64,000 bases of DNA, from positions 2,976,001 to 3,040,000 of the forward strand of contig NZ_CP101156.1 in assembly GCF_024298845.1 (NCBI RefSeq), given 5' to 3'. This stretch comes from Natronosalvus amylolyticus. GTDB lineage: Archaea; Halobacteriota; Halobacteria; Halobacteriales; Natrialbaceae. This document shows, one piece after another, positions 34,749 to 43,977 of the stretch; the stretch's first letter is position 1; each line of letters opens with the position of its first letter. A program made the position numbers and the translations under genes. A model generated the notes under the pieces. It was not told the origin of the DNA and did no database searches. It saw nothing but the letters and a program-made list of their open reading frames with translations.

Positions 34749-35830
34749 TGGCAACGGAAGCGGCCGGTTCGTCTGTTGATGCCACCGGGAACGAGACGGT
34801 CACGGCATCCGTCGTCGGCGGCACCGGCTTCACCGGTGGTGAACTCCTGCGATTGCTCGACGGACACCCCAATTTTGCGATTCAACAGGCGACCAGCCGT
34901 TCGGCTGCGGGCAAGAGCGTCGGCTCGAAACATCCACCGCTTCGGGGCAGCGACCTGCGATTTAGCGAACCCGGCGACCTCGAGAGCGTCGACGTCCTCT
35001 TTACGGCGACGCCACACGGCGTCTCGATGGACCAGATCGACCACTTCTTCGAGGTCGCAGACACCGTCGTCGACCTCTCGGCTGACTTTCGTCTCGAGAC
35101 CGAAACACAGTACGACGAGTGGTACGACGGCCACAGCGCGCCCGAGTACCTCGAGCGTGCGGAGTACGCACTTCCCGAAATTAACCGTGAGAACCTGCCG
35201 GGCGCGGACCTGATCGCCGGCGGGGGCTGTAACGCTACGGCGACCATCCTCGGCCTTTACCCGCTGTTCGAACACGGGATCCTCGATGGGGGAGAGCAAA
35301 TCGTCGTCGACGTGAAAGTCGGCTCCTCCGAAGGCGGGGCCGGCGGCGGCGAAGCCTCGAGCCACCCTGAACGCTCTGGCATCGTACGCCCGTACGCGCC
35401 GACGGGGCACCGCCACGAGGCCGAAATCGAGCAGTTTCTGGGCACTTCGGTCGCGTTCACCTGCCACGCCGTGGATATGATTCGTGGGGCCAGCGCGACG
35501 GCCCACGTGTTCCCTTCGGGCCCGGTTTCGAAGGGCGACCTCTGGCAGGCCTACCGGGGGTGTTACGAGGACGAACCGTTCGTCCGCATGGCCGCCGGCG
35601 GGTCGGGCGTCTACCGCTACCCCGAACCGAAAGCGGTTGCCGGGACGAACTACGGCGACGTCGGGTTCGAACTCGACCCCTCGAACAAGCGGATCGTCGT
35701 CTTCTCGGCCATCGACAACATGATGAAAGGCTCGGCTGGACAGGCCGTCCACGCCGCGAACATCGCACTCGGCCTCGAGGAAACGGCCGGCCTCGAGTTT
35801 ACGGGACTTCATCCCGTGGGGGCGCCGTAG
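34748..35830 (+). CDS. argC: ArgW-bound glutamyl-phosphate reductase (ArgC/LysY)
   Basis: A 360-residue NADPH-dependent semialdehyde dehydrogenase. The dinucleotide loop is VVGGTGFTGGELLR. The catalytic cysteine is Cys161 (GGGCNATA). HRHEAEIEQFL carries the conserved His region. It acts on the phosphorylated carrier-bound substrate made by ArgB. The start ATG overlaps the argX stop by one base. Confidence 0.95.
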   Translation: MATEAAGSSVDATGNETVTASVVGGTGFTGGELLRLLDGHPNFAIQQATSRSAAGKSVGSKHPPLRGSDLRFSEPGDLESVDVLFTATPHGVSMDQIDHFFEVADTVVDLSADFRLETETQYDEWYDGHSAPEYLERAEYALPEINRENLPGADLIAGGGCNATATILGLYPLFEHGILDGGEQIVVDVKVGSSEGGAGGGEASSHPERSGIVRPYAPTGHRHEAEIEQFLGTSVAFTCHAVDMIRGASATAHVFPSGPVSKGDLWQAYRGCYEDEPFVRMAAGGSGVYRYPEPKAVAGTNYGDVGFELDPSNKRIVVFSAIDNMMKGSAGQAVHAANIALGLEETAGLEFTGLHPVGAP

Positions 35831-36748
35831 ATGGCGACGAACTCGTCTCCCGAAAGCGAGACGGTCGTCGTCAAAATCGGCGGCGCTCGCGCCGTCGACC
35901 CGGCCGGTGCGCTGGCTGACGTGGCTGCCCTCGTCGAAGCGGGCACGAACGTCGTCGTCGTTCACGGGGGCTCGACCGCCGTCGACGAGACGCTCGAGGA
36001 ACTGGGCGAGGAACCCACCTACGTGGAGACTCCCGGCGGCGTCGTCGGGCGGTTCACCGACGAGCGAACGATGGACGTGTTCAAGATGGTGATGCCCGGG
36101 AAGCTCAACACCGACCTGGTCGAGGCCCTTCAGAACGAGGGCGTCGACGCCGTTGGACTCTCTGGCGTCGACGGCCAGTTGCTCGCGGGCAAGCGCAAAT
36201 CCGCCGTCCGCGTCAAAGAAGACGGCAAAAAGAAGATCAAACGCGGCGACCACTCGGGTACCATCGACGAGGTCAACGCCGACCTGCTCGAGACGCTGTT
36301 TTCGGGCGGGTACGTGCCTGTTGTGGGCGGTCCCGTCCTCGGGGCCGAAAAGGGCGGTGGCTACACAGCCGTCAACGCCGACGCTGACCGCACTGCCGCG
36401 GCCGTCGCAGGGGCACTCGAGGCCGACCTCGTGCTCCTGACTGACGTCTCGGGCATCTATGCCGACCCAGACGACGAGTCGACGAAGATCGACGAAGCGA
36501 CGACCGAAGCGGCACTCGAGGCCGTCGAAGACGCCGCTGAAGGGTTCATGACGAAGAAAGTCATGGCCGCGAAAGAAGCACTCGAAACGGGGGCCACGAG
36601 CGTCGTTGTTGGCGATGCGAACGCCGACGGACCGGTCACGAGCGCACTCGCGGGCGACGGGACGACGATGACCCCCGGCGCGTTGGGCCTCGAGGGAGCA
36701 TCGGTTGCGGAGGACGCGGTCGCACCCACTGGAGGTGATTCCACGTGA
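35831..36748 (+). CDS. argB: ArgW-bound glutamate kinase (ArgB/LysZ)
   Basis: A 305-residue amino-acid kinase. VVVKIGGARA at the N-terminus, VVVHGGSTAVDE and the ATP-site LLTDVSGIYADPDD are typical. It phosphorylates the carrier-bound glutamate. It begins at the base after the argC stop, and its own stop overlaps argD. A Gly/Ala/Thr-rich tail of ~35 residues extends beyond the usual family end. Confidence 0.95.
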   Translation: MATNSSPESETVVVKIGGARAVDPAGALADVAALVEAGTNVVVVHGGSTAVDETLEELGEEPTYVETPGGVVGRFTDERTMDVFKMVMPGKLNTDLVEALQNEGVDAVGLSGVDGQLLAGKRKSAVRVKEDGKKKIKRGDHSGTIDEVNADLLETLFSGGYVPVVGGPVLGAEKGGGYTAVNADADRTAAAVAGALEADLVLLTDVSGIYADPDDESTKIDEATTEAALEAVEDAAEGFMTKKVMAAKEALETGATSVVVGDANADGPVTSALAGDGTTMTPGALGLEGASVAEDAVAPTGGDST

Positions 36749-37899
36749 GCGGTTTCGTCTTCTCGGAGAAACCGATTTCCATCGCCTCGGGCGAAGGGGT
36801 CTACCTGACGAGCGAAGCTGGCGACCAGTATCTCGACGCGGGAGCGAGTTACGCCTGTACCCCGACGGGCCACTGTCACCCGAGCGTCGTCGAAGCCGTT
36901 CAGGAGCAAGCGGGCGAACTGCTGTACGTACAGGGTTCGTATCCGGTGAGTGCTCGCACCGACTTGCACACGCGTCTGGCCGCGCTGGCCCCGGGCGACC
37001 TCGAGAACGTGTGGCTCTGTAACTCCGGGACCGAGGCCAACGAAGCGGCCCTCAAATTCGCCCGCAGCGCGACCGGCGGGCGGAAAATCGTCGCCGCGAA
37101 ACGGGCCTTCCACGGACGTACCGCGGGGACGCTCTCGGCTACCTGGAAACCAAAGTACAAAAAGCCGTTCGAGCCGCTGCTCGAGGATATCGAGTTCGTC
37201 ACCTACGGCGACAGCGAGGAACTCGCGGCGGCCGTCGACGACGACACCGCCGCGCTCATCCTCGAGCCGATTCAGGGTGAGGGTGGCATCCATCCCGCTC
37301 CCGAGGGCTACCTCGAGACGGCTCGCGAGATTACCGAAGAAACGAACACTGCACTGGTCTTCGACGAGATTCAGACCGGACTGGGTCGCACGGGTGCGAC
37401 CTGGGCCTGCCAGCACGAGGCTGTCGCAGGTGCGGGCGTCACCCCTGACATCCTGACGAGCGCGAAAGGCCTCGCCAGCGGCCTGCCCCTCGGCGCGACG
37501 CTCTGTGCCGACTGGATTGCCGACGACGCGGGGCCACACGGCTCGACGTTCTCTGGTAACCCGGTCGTCTGTGCGGCTGCAAACGCCACCATCGACGTCC
37601 TCGTCGACGACGACCTGGCTGGCAACGCGGCAGAGGTCGGTAACTACCTGCAAGCACAACTCGAGGAATCCGAGATTCCCCTCCGCGACGTTCGCGGCGA
37701 GGGACTGATGGTCGGCGTCGAGGTCAAACGTGGCGCCAATCGTGTCCTCCGTGACCTGGCTCTCGAACACCAGATTCTGGCGTTGCCGGCCGGTCGAACC
37801 GTCGTCAGACTGTTGCCGCCGCTGGTGCTCGAGCGCGAACACGCCGACGACCTGGTCGCGGCGCTCTCTGACATCCTGGCACCGAAAGCCGAATCATGA
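36745..37899 (+). CDS. argD: ArgW-ornithine aminotransferase (ArgD/LysJ)
   Basis: A 384-residue class III PLP aminotransferase. The PLP lysine is Lys241 (TSAKGLASGLP). LCNSGTEANEAALKFAR and FDEIQTGLGRTG are family signatures. It converts the carrier-bound semialdehyde to carrier-bound ornithine. The GTG start overlaps the argB stop (GTGA), and its stop overlaps argE (ATGA). Confidence 0.95.
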   Translation: MSGFVFSEKPISIASGEGVYLTSEAGDQYLDAGASYACTPTGHCHPSVVEAVQEQAGELLYVQGSYPVSARTDLHTRLAALAPGDLENVWLCNSGTEANEAALKFARSATGGRKIVAAKRAFHGRTAGTLSATWKPKYKKPFEPLLEDIEFVTYGDSEELAAAVDDDTAALILEPIQGEGGIHPAPEGYLETAREITEETNTALVFDEIQTGLGRTGATWACQHEAVAGAGVTPDILTSAKGLASGLPLGATLCADWIADDAGPHGSTFSGNPVVCAAANATIDVLVDDDLAGNAAEVGNYLQAQLEESEIPLRDVRGEGLMVGVEVKRGANRVLRDLALEHQILALPAGRTVVRLLPPLVLEREHADDLVAALSDILAPKAES

Positions 37900-39095
37900 C
37901 CGCAGAAACCGATATGAACGGCGAGAGCGACGAAGAATACAATTCGGATATCGACGCCGAATCGACGACCGACCCGGAGGCCGACGCCGAATCGACGACT
38001 GAATCGGATGACGGCGACGACCGTTCGGTCTCGCTCGAAGCCGCCCGCGAGTTGCTGATTGACCTCGTTTCGATTCCGTCGCCCTCAGGTGATGAATCCG
38101 CGGCGGCCGGACGATTGCTCGAGTTCTTCGAGGCCCACGACCGCGAGGTCTGGCTGGATTCGGTCGGCAACGTACGCGCGCCGGCCGACGACGCCGTACT
38201 CATGACCTCACACATCGATACCGTGCCTGGGGACATTCCGGTGCGTGTCGAACCCGCCGCTGCGGACGACCCGGTCGCCGACCCCGACGAGGACGTCCTC
38301 TGGGGGCGCGGCAGCGTCGATGCGACCGGCCCGCTGGCGGCGATGGCCGTCGCCGCCGTCAACACTGGCGTCTCGTTCGTCGGTGTCGTCGGCGAGGAGA
38401 CCGACTCGAGGGGTGCGCGCCACCTCGTCGAAGACCGGGAGGCTCCCGACGCCGTCGTCAACGGCGAACCGTCCGGCGTCGACGGCATCACCCTCGGGTA
38501 CCGCGGCTTTCTGGCCGGTACGTACGTCTCGACCAGCGAGTCCGGGCACACCTCCCGGCCGGAACCGAACGCGATTCAACAGGCGATTCGCTGGTGGTCG
38601 GCGGTCGAAACTGCGTTCGAAGGTGACGATTACGAACCCGTCTTCGAGCAGGTGACCGCAAAGCCGGTCTCCCTCGAGGGCGGCACCAGCGATGACGGCC
38701 TCTCGGTAGAGGCGACGCTCGAGGCGCAGTTGCGCATTCCGCCGAGCCTCGACGCCGATAGCGTGCGCGAGACGGCCGAAGCCGAACTCGAGACGGGCAC
38801 CGTCGCCTGGCGGGAGCCGATTCCGCCGGTGATGGAGAGCCCGCGAACCGATCTCGCGAGGGCGTTTCGCGTGGCGATTCGCCAGGCGGGCGGTGATCCA
38901 CGTCTCGTCAGAAAAACTGGAACCAGTGATATGAACCTCTATGCCGGCGCGTGGTCGTGCCCGATGGTCACCTACGGTCCGGGCGAATCCAACCTCGATC
39001 ACGCCCCAGACGAACGACTCGCACTGTCCGATTACGACCGATCGATCGCCGTCCTCGAGGGGGTCGGCGCTTCGTTGCGGGGTGATGGATCGTGA
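37896..39095 (+). CDS. argE: ArgW-ornithine hydrolase (ArgE/LysK), with acidic N-terminal extension
   Basis: A 399-residue M20-type metallopeptidase that frees ornithine from ArgW. Metal-site segments are TSHIDTVPGD, WGRGSVDATGP and VGEETDSRGAR. The first ~48 residues are Asp/Glu/Ser/Thr-rich and contain an approximate internal repeat (DAESTT seen twice). They are absent from usual LysK proteins and are likely disordered. The ATG overlap with argD favours this start over an internal one. Confidence 0.93.
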   Translation: MTAETDMNGESDEEYNSDIDAESTTDPEADAESTTESDDGDDRSVSLEAARELLIDLVSIPSPSGDESAAAGRLLEFFEAHDREVWLDSVGNVRAPADDAVLMTSHIDTVPGDIPVRVEPAAADDPVADPDEDVLWGRGSVDATGPLAAMAVAAVNTGVSFVGVVGEETDSRGARHLVEDREAPDAVVNGEPSGVDGITLGYRGFLAGTYVSTSESGHTSRPEPNAIQQAIRWWSAVETAFEGDDYEPVFEQVTAKPVSLEGGTSDDGLSVEATLEAQLRIPPSLDADSVRETAEAELETGTVAWREPIPPVMESPRTDLARAFRVAIRQAGGDPRLVRKTGTSDMNLYAGAWSCPMVTYGPGESNLDHAPDERLALSDYDRSIAVLEGVGASLRGDGS

Positions 39096-40033
39096 GCCCC
39101 GATGCAGCCGGGGGCCAGGCCTCGGATGGGGTCAGACACGTCCTCGACATCGACGACCTCAGCCGCGAGGAACTCATCACCGTCCTGGATCGGGCGGCCG
39201 ATTACAAACTCGCTCAACACCGCGGTGAACCTCACGAGGACCTCGACGGGAAAACGCTCGGCATGCTCTTTCAGAAACCGAGCACCCGGACGCGCGTCTC
39301 CTTCGAGACGGGGATGACTCAACTCGGCGGCCACGCTATCTTCCTCGGCGCTGATGACATCCAGCTCGGTCGCGGCGAGCCGTTGAAAGATACCTCGAGG
39401 ACGCTCTCGCGGTACGTCGACGCGGTGATGGCGCGGGTGTTCAAACACGAGAACATCGAGGTACTGGCCGAATACGCCGAGGTCCCGATCGTTAACGGCC
39501 TGACCGACGACGCCCACCCGTGCCAGACGCTCGCCGACTTGCTCACGATTCGAGAGCGCTTTGGCGACCTCGAGTCCGTCTCGGCGACCTGGATCGGTGA
39601 CGGCAACAACGTCGCCCAGTCGTTCGTGCTCGGCTGTGCCATCGCGGGCATCGACCTCACGGTCGTCACCCCCGAAGACCACGCCGTCGACGACGAAGTC
39701 CTCGAGCGGGCGGCCGAACTCGGGCGAGCGCCCACGACGACGACCGACCCGGTCGAGGGTGTCGCCGACGCAAACGTCGTCTACACCGACGTCTGGGTCA
39801 GCATGGGACAGGAGGATGAACGCGAGATCCGACTGCGCAAGTTCGACGGATTCCAGGTCAACGAGGACCTGCTCGAGGGTGCGCCCGAAGCCGCGATCAT
39901 GCACTGTCTGCCGGCTCACCGGGGCGAAGAGATCACCGACGCCGTGATCGAAAGCGAGCGCTCGGTGGTCTTCGATCAGGCGGAAAATCGACTCCACGCG
40001 CAGAAAGCACTGTTGAGCTGGCTGCTCGAGTGA
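39092..40033 (+). CDS. argF: Ornithine carbamoyltransferase
   Basis: A 313-residue transferase forming citrulline. The carbamoyl-phosphate loop is FQKPSTRTRVSFE. The ornithine-binding side has DAHPCQTLAD and MHCLPAHRGEE. The GTG start overlaps the argE stop. Together with argG, argH and carrier-linked argWXCBDE this completes glutamate-to-arginine synthesis in one ~9.3-kb block. Confidence 0.96.
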   Translation: MSPDAAGGQASDGVRHVLDIDDLSREELITVLDRAADYKLAQHRGEPHEDLDGKTLGMLFQKPSTRTRVSFETGMTQLGGHAIFLGADDIQLGRGEPLKDTSRTLSRYVDAVMARVFKHENIEVLAEYAEVPIVNGLTDDAHPCQTLADLLTIRERFGDLESVSATWIGDGNNVAQSFVLGCAIAGIDLTVVTPEDHAVDDEVLERAAELGRAPTTTTDPVEGVADANVVYTDVWVSMGQEDEREIRLRKFDGFQVNEDLLEGAPEAAIMHCLPAHRGEEITDAVIESERSVVFDQAENRLHAQKALLSWLLE

Positions 40034-40074
40034 GAACGCACGCTTTCTTGGACGAAACCACTCGAGTAATCGAC

Positions 40075-40851
40075 TCACTCGAATGAGTCGTCGGTGTTTG
40101 ATTCGTCCTGTTCGTTGTCGCCGCTCTCCTCCTGTTCCTCGTCAGTGTCCGATTCGTCCTGTTCCCCGTCGGTGTCTGCCTCGTCCTGTTCCCCGTCGGT
40201 GTCTGCCTCGTCCTGTTCGTCGTTCTCCTCCTGATCACCGTCGTCAGTACCGGGGCTGTACTCGTCAGCTTCGGTATCACCGTCGGATTCGGCGTCAGCG
40301 TCCTCGGTTTCGTCTTCGCTCTCCGAGTTCGTATCAGTATCTTCCTGCTCGCCCGTTTCGTCGGAATCGGACGAACCTTCGTCGTCTGGGGCTCCCTCAG
40401 TGTCGTCTTGAGTGGTGGCTTCGTCACCCTCGTCATCAGCGGCTTCCTGATCGTTCTGGGCTTCGGCGTCGGTCTCAGATTCGTTCTGCTCCTGGTCGCC
40501 ATTCTCTGCAGCTTTGCTCTCGGTGGCTGAGTCGTTTTGCGCGTCGCTGTCTCCCGGCCCGTCCGTGCCAGCGGGTGGCCCGTCAGCAAACGCAGGTGGT
40601 TCAGTAGCTGAACCGTTATCGGTGTCAGGTCCACTCGAGTCGTTGGCGTCCGGTTGCGGACTCTCGTTGCCGCCAAAGCCTTCGAGTGAGTCGTTCGACG
40701 CGGCTTGCTCGCTGAACGTATCGGCCGTGGTAAACGTCGCCTCGAGGCGCTCCTGATCGGAGAACACCGCGACGGTGGCCAGTCCGCCGAGGAAGCTGGT
40801 GGTGACGACCAGTAGACAGACGAGGACGACGAATCCTCGAGTCGCCTTCAT
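40075..40851 (-). CDS. Secreted highly acidic repeat protein, SipW-type signal peptide
   Basis: 258 residues. The N-terminus is a Sec-like signal (Lys2, hydrophobic 8-28) ending in ATVAVFSDQE. That matches the TasA/camelysin pattern in which processing precedes a F-S/N-D motif and is followed by an A-[TF] strand. The remaining ~200 residues are almost only Asp, Glu, Ser, Thr, Gln, Asn and Gly, with 9-residue repeats (EQDEADTDG). Its ATG overlaps the stop of the signal peptidase gene (ATGA), making it the last gene of the operon. It is possibly an anchor, spacer or cation-binding cap of the fibre; the function is unknown. Confidence 0.75.
   Translation of the reverse strand: MKATRGFVVLVCLLVVTTSFLGGLATVAVFSDQERLEATFTTADTFSEQAASNDSLEGFGGNESPQPDANDSSGPDTDNGSATEPPAFADGPPAGTDGPGDSDAQNDSATESKAAENGDQEQNESETDAEAQNDQEAADDEGDEATTQDDTEGAPDDEGSSDSDETGEQEDTDTNSESEDETEDADAESDGDTEADEYSPGTDDGDQEENDEQDEADTDGEQDEADTDGEQDESDTDEEQEESGDNEQDESNTDDSFE
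40127..40222. repeat. 27-bp tandem repeats in the acidic protein gene
   Basis: The unit TCGTCCTGTTCCCCGTCGGT plus seven further bases is repeated exactly at 40154 and 40181. Degenerate copies lie before (40127) and after (40208). The repeats are in frame and encode EQDEADTDG-like nonapeptides, so repeat number could vary between strains. Confidence 0.8.
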
Positions 40852-42011
40852 CGGTCGATCACCTCGTCGCCGCCGTCGGTCTCCGGAACGGGTCGGACGC
40901 TCGCCGGTTCGAACTCGTCGAACGCATCGTCGATCGCTCCTGATCGATCGACACGGTGCGAACCGTCCGCAGTCGTCGACTCGAGTTCGGTTCGATCAGT
41001 CGAGTGGTCCGAAATCTGGTCGTCGGACCCGTCGCCCGGCTCGGTGTCGGTTGCTCCCCTCGAGGCCCCATACCAGGCCCCTACCTGGAGCGCGCCGACG
41101 GCAAGCAGCGAGAACGTCGCCCCAAACGCGACCGAGAACGCGAGCCCGGTTCGTAACTCGAGAGCGACATAGATCGCATACGGGGCGACGAGTATCAGGA
41201 GCCCGGTCGAGAGCGTGAGATCGGCGGCGGTGATCGACACGCCGTTCGCGCTCGAGGCTGGCTCCGGTTCGACGGCCGCTTCGTCTTCGAGTGAGGTCAC
41301 CGGTTCGTCGCCATCCAACACCTCGGCGTTGGTGGGCCTTTCGGCGACAACTTCCGCGAGGCTCTCCTCTCCACCGTTGATTTGCGCGTCTGCATCCTTT
41401 GGTGGGGTCGTCTCGGTTTCCCCGGTTGGGATCGTCTCAGCCTCCCCGGATGGTGACGCATCCGGCTCCGCAACTGAGGCCACGTCTGTGTGCGCTGCGT
41501 GAGCCACTTTGCTTCCTCGAGCCGCTTTGAACAGCCGCCAGAGTTCGGAACCGACGAACAGTGCTACCGGAAGCAACACGACGACGGCGAAGCCGACCGG
41601 CGTATTGGTCGCCTGAATCACGTAGCCGATGTACGGAATCGAGAGGATGACGACGCCGAGAACGTTTTCGGCGGGAACCAGCGAGGCATCTACCTCGTTG
41701 TTGGCATCGCCTTTCGTTTCGAACGCGATGCCAGCGTCACTTTCGTACACGTCAGTGACGCGGTGGGTCACCGGCGCTTCAGCGTCCCCCCGAAGGAAGG
41801 TGATGACGTCTCCGTCGCCGATCGATCCTGGATCGGTTTCACCGACGATGACGACGTCTCCGGGTTCGATGGCTGGGGCCATGCTCCCGGTGAGGACGAC
41901 GAAGCTGTACTCGCCGCCGATCACCCACGGCGCGCCGTAGATAGCGAACGGCACCACGATGGCGATCAACAGGAGCAATCCCAGCACGTTCACGATTCGT
42001 TTGAAACTCAT
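40848..42011 (-). CDS. sipW: Signal peptidase I of the SipW/ER type (S26B)
   Basis: A 387-residue membrane protease. After one N-terminal membrane segment (about 8-24), the catalytic Ser43 lies in LTGSMAPAIEPGD. The general base is His83 (VTHRVTD) rather than Lys, with Asp102 in KGDANNEVD. This Ser-His arrangement is that of SipW, ER and archaeal signal peptidases. More membrane segments follow (about 125-155 and two near 280-330), with a charged tail. It is embedded in an operon of TasA-like substrates, as SipW is with TasA in Bacillus. The start overlaps the upstream gene's TAA by one base. Confidence 0.9.
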   Translation of the reverse strand: MSFKRIVNVLGLLLLIAIVVPFAIYGAPWVIGGEYSFVVLTGSMAPAIEPGDVVIVGETDPGSIGDGDVITFLRGDAEAPVTHRVTDVYESDAGIAFETKGDANNEVDASLVPAENVLGVVILSIPYIGYVIQATNTPVGFAVVVLLPVALFVGSELWRLFKAARGSKVAHAAHTDVASVAEPDASPSGEAETIPTGETETTPPKDADAQINGGEESLAEVVAERPTNAEVLDGDEPVTSLEDEAAVEPEPASSANGVSITAADLTLSTGLLILVAPYAIYVALELRTGLAFSVAFGATFSLLAVGALQVGAWYGASRGATDTEPGDGSDDQISDHSTDRTELESTTADGSHRVDRSGAIDDAFDEFEPASVRPVPETDGGDEVIDR

Positions 42012-42979
42012 TAGTTGGATACCTCACAGAGGCGATTCCCGTCGGTGTCGACCGCCTCGAGGACGGTCAGCGTGTGCGTTCCGTCCGTGATCTCGAGTCC
42101 GGGACCGAACGGGCGGGAACAGCTGATGTGGAAGTCACCGATCGTGGTACCGTCCACGATGACGTCGAAGTCGGCATTCCCCTTGATATCGGGCGGATCG
42201 TGCAAGAGCGCGGTAAACGTGTCACCGGGTTCGACCGTGCGACCCGGTTCCGACGTCCCGACGGAACGGACGAGCTCGAGGCCAACTGGGCCGCCCGGGC
42301 CGTCGTATTCGAACGTTGCACTCGCGATTCGTTTGCCACCCGAACGCGGACACTCCACACACGCCGGCGGCTCTGCACAGGGTTCGACGCCGGCGAAGGG
42401 ATCGGCCACGGACGCTTCGTCGACGTGTCGACATTGTTCGGCGACCAGGGAGACGACGAACGTCGTCGATTCGCCTGCCAGCGTGTCAGAGACTGTCTCC
42501 GGGAGTTCCCACTCGAGTTCGAGGTCGAACGGCGTAGCCGGCTCGAGACAGTCGCTATCCAGCCGGACGCCCGTGGCGAGCACTCGAGAGATGGTTGTGA
42601 GCGTTCCTGTAGCGAGGCGTGTGCCGTCGGCGGTGAGGGAGCCCTCGATGGCGTCGCCCAACGGGTCCGTTTCCGGTGGACAGCTCGTCCGCAACCAGAG
42701 TCGGGCGGGATTCGACTCGACGCTGATGGATGCCTCGAGCGTCCCGGCTGCGCCACGGTCGAGGTCGTCGAAACCGAACGCGAGTGTCCCGCCGACGGCC
42801 GAACACGCGTCACACGCGACGTCGATGTCGACCGTGCCGGCGGTAGCTGCGTTCGTGTAGGTTTCGCGATCGCTGAGGTACGCGCTGGTGCCAGCACCGG
42901 CGACGGCACCGACGGTACCGACGGTTCCCACTGCGGCGAGGACTTGCCGGCGACTCAGGTACATGTGACGACGGCTCAT
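42011..42979 (-). CDS. TasA/camelysin-like secreted protein with SipW-type signal
   Basis: 322 residues. The start ATG 42977-42979 overlaps the stop of the preceding gene (ATGA). The signal has twin arginine (LSRRQVLAAVGTVG) and ends in GTSAYLSDRETY, the SipW-type junction. A TasA-like beta domain follows (about 50-205), then a Cys-rich region (CVECPRSGG) and a second beta domain (about 225-320; FDVIVDGTTIGDFHISC). The second domain is not in the other paralogues. It is a probable fibre subunit or accessory subunit. Confidence 0.75.
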   Translation of the reverse strand: MSRRHMYLSRRQVLAAVGTVGTVGAVAGAGTSAYLSDRETYTNAATAGTVDIDVACDACSAVGGTLAFGFDDLDRGAAGTLEASISVESNPARLWLRTSCPPETDPLGDAIEGSLTADGTRLATGTLTTISRVLATGVRLDSDCLEPATPFDLELEWELPETVSDTLAGESTTFVVSLVAEQCRHVDEASVADPFAGVEPCAEPPACVECPRSGGKRIASATFEYDGPGGPVGLELVRSVGTSEPGRTVEPGDTFTALLHDPPDIKGNADFDVIVDGTTIGDFHISCSRPFGPGLEITDGTHTLTVLEAVDTDGNRLCEVSN

Positions 42980-43656
42980 AGCAGCCCACCACACTGCGTG
43001 GCAACGAACGTGAGCCCGAACTCGAGTCCCTGCCCTTGCCACTCGTTTCCTATCGATTCGTCGAGCCACCAGGCGAAGCCCAGACAGTGTCTGTCGCCCT
43101 CTGAGAGGCAGTTACTGAAGCCGTTTCGCAACAGCAAGCCGTTCTCGCCGTAGGCCTCGCTGAACGCGGCCAGCGTTCCTCGATAGGCGGGGTTGTCGGG
43201 TATTTGGTCGGTGCCGGCACAGCCGCCGATTCCGAGGACGCCGGTGTCGTGCCAGAACGCAATCTCGACGATTTGGCTCAGATCACCAGCGACCGTTGGA
43301 AACAGTCGTATTCGCGCATCCATCTCCTCGGCTACGCAGCTGAGTGCAATCGTTCCCGAATCGCCGGGTAACACGTTGGATTCGGCGACGAGCGGGCCGT
43401 AGATCGTCTCGCTGTAGCCGTCGACGTACTCGTCGGTCCCTGGTGTCGTATTTTTCACGGCTCCGTTGTACGTGCTGTACCAGGCAACGCGAAGTCGCGG
43501 CCCGTTCTCGTCGTCGGGTCGGGCGTACGTGTAGTCGGTATACGCCGGCCCATCGTCGGTGACGCCGGGTCTACGAAACCCGAGCCCCACCATTCCGACG
43601 ACGCCGACGCTCCCAAGAACCTGTCGACGGCTGATTGTTTCTAGTTGTGGTTTCAC
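42976..43656 (-). CDS. TasA-related secreted protein, first gene of the SipW operon
   Basis: 226 residues from a GTG at 43654-43656, which has a strong purine-rich Shine-Dalgarno (GGAGAGGA, 43661-43668). An upstream ATG would add an unrelated 20 residues. A twin-arginine signal (ISRRQVLGSVGVVGMVGLG) starts the protein. The SipW-type FSD junction is lost, and the mature part has the TasA-like patterns LPGDSGTIALSC and LGFAWWLDESIGNEWQGQ found in the paralogues. It is translationally coupled to the next gene. It may be a minor subunit processed by another peptidase. Confidence 0.65.
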   Translation of the reverse strand: MKPQLETISRRQVLGSVGVVGMVGLGFRRPGVTDDGPAYTDYTYARPDDENGPRLRVAWYSTYNGAVKNTTPGTDEYVDGYSETIYGPLVAESNVLPGDSGTIALSCVAEEMDARIRLFPTVAGDLSQIVEIAFWHDTGVLGIGGCAGTDQIPDNPAYRGTLAAFSEAYGENGLLLRNGFSNCLSEGDRHCLGFAWWLDESIGNEWQGQGLEFGLTFVATQCGGLL

Positions 43657-43977
43657 TGTTTCCTCTCCGTAGTGTTCGCAGCCGGGGCCGCGATGTTCGG
43701 TCTCGCGTCGGTGCACAGCCGTTTCGCGTGCTCGAGTGCGAGGGCAGTCGATAGCTTCTGCGTCGTGTAGCTGGATATGGATGATCGGCTTACCGCCTGT
43801 GAACGGTTCCGACAGGGCGATACTACCGCCGCGAACGAACGCGCAAGCACGCCCCTCGAGGCCGACAGGCTCATCCTACCAGTGATATCGAGCCCTGGTG
43901 GACTGCACCCGAGGGCGATCATCGGGCTGTACTCGAGGGTCCCTCCTGTTTCTCGAAACCGGCCCGAACGAATCGAC

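Noticed and set aside
34601-37842. Long minus-strand open frames (550 and 461 codons)
   Set aside because: Antisense shadows of the overlapping arg genes, whose products are all recognisable on the plus strand.
40127-40222. CRISPR array
   Set aside because: The 27-bp repeats are contiguous without spacers, in frame and encode nonapeptides; no cas genes are present.
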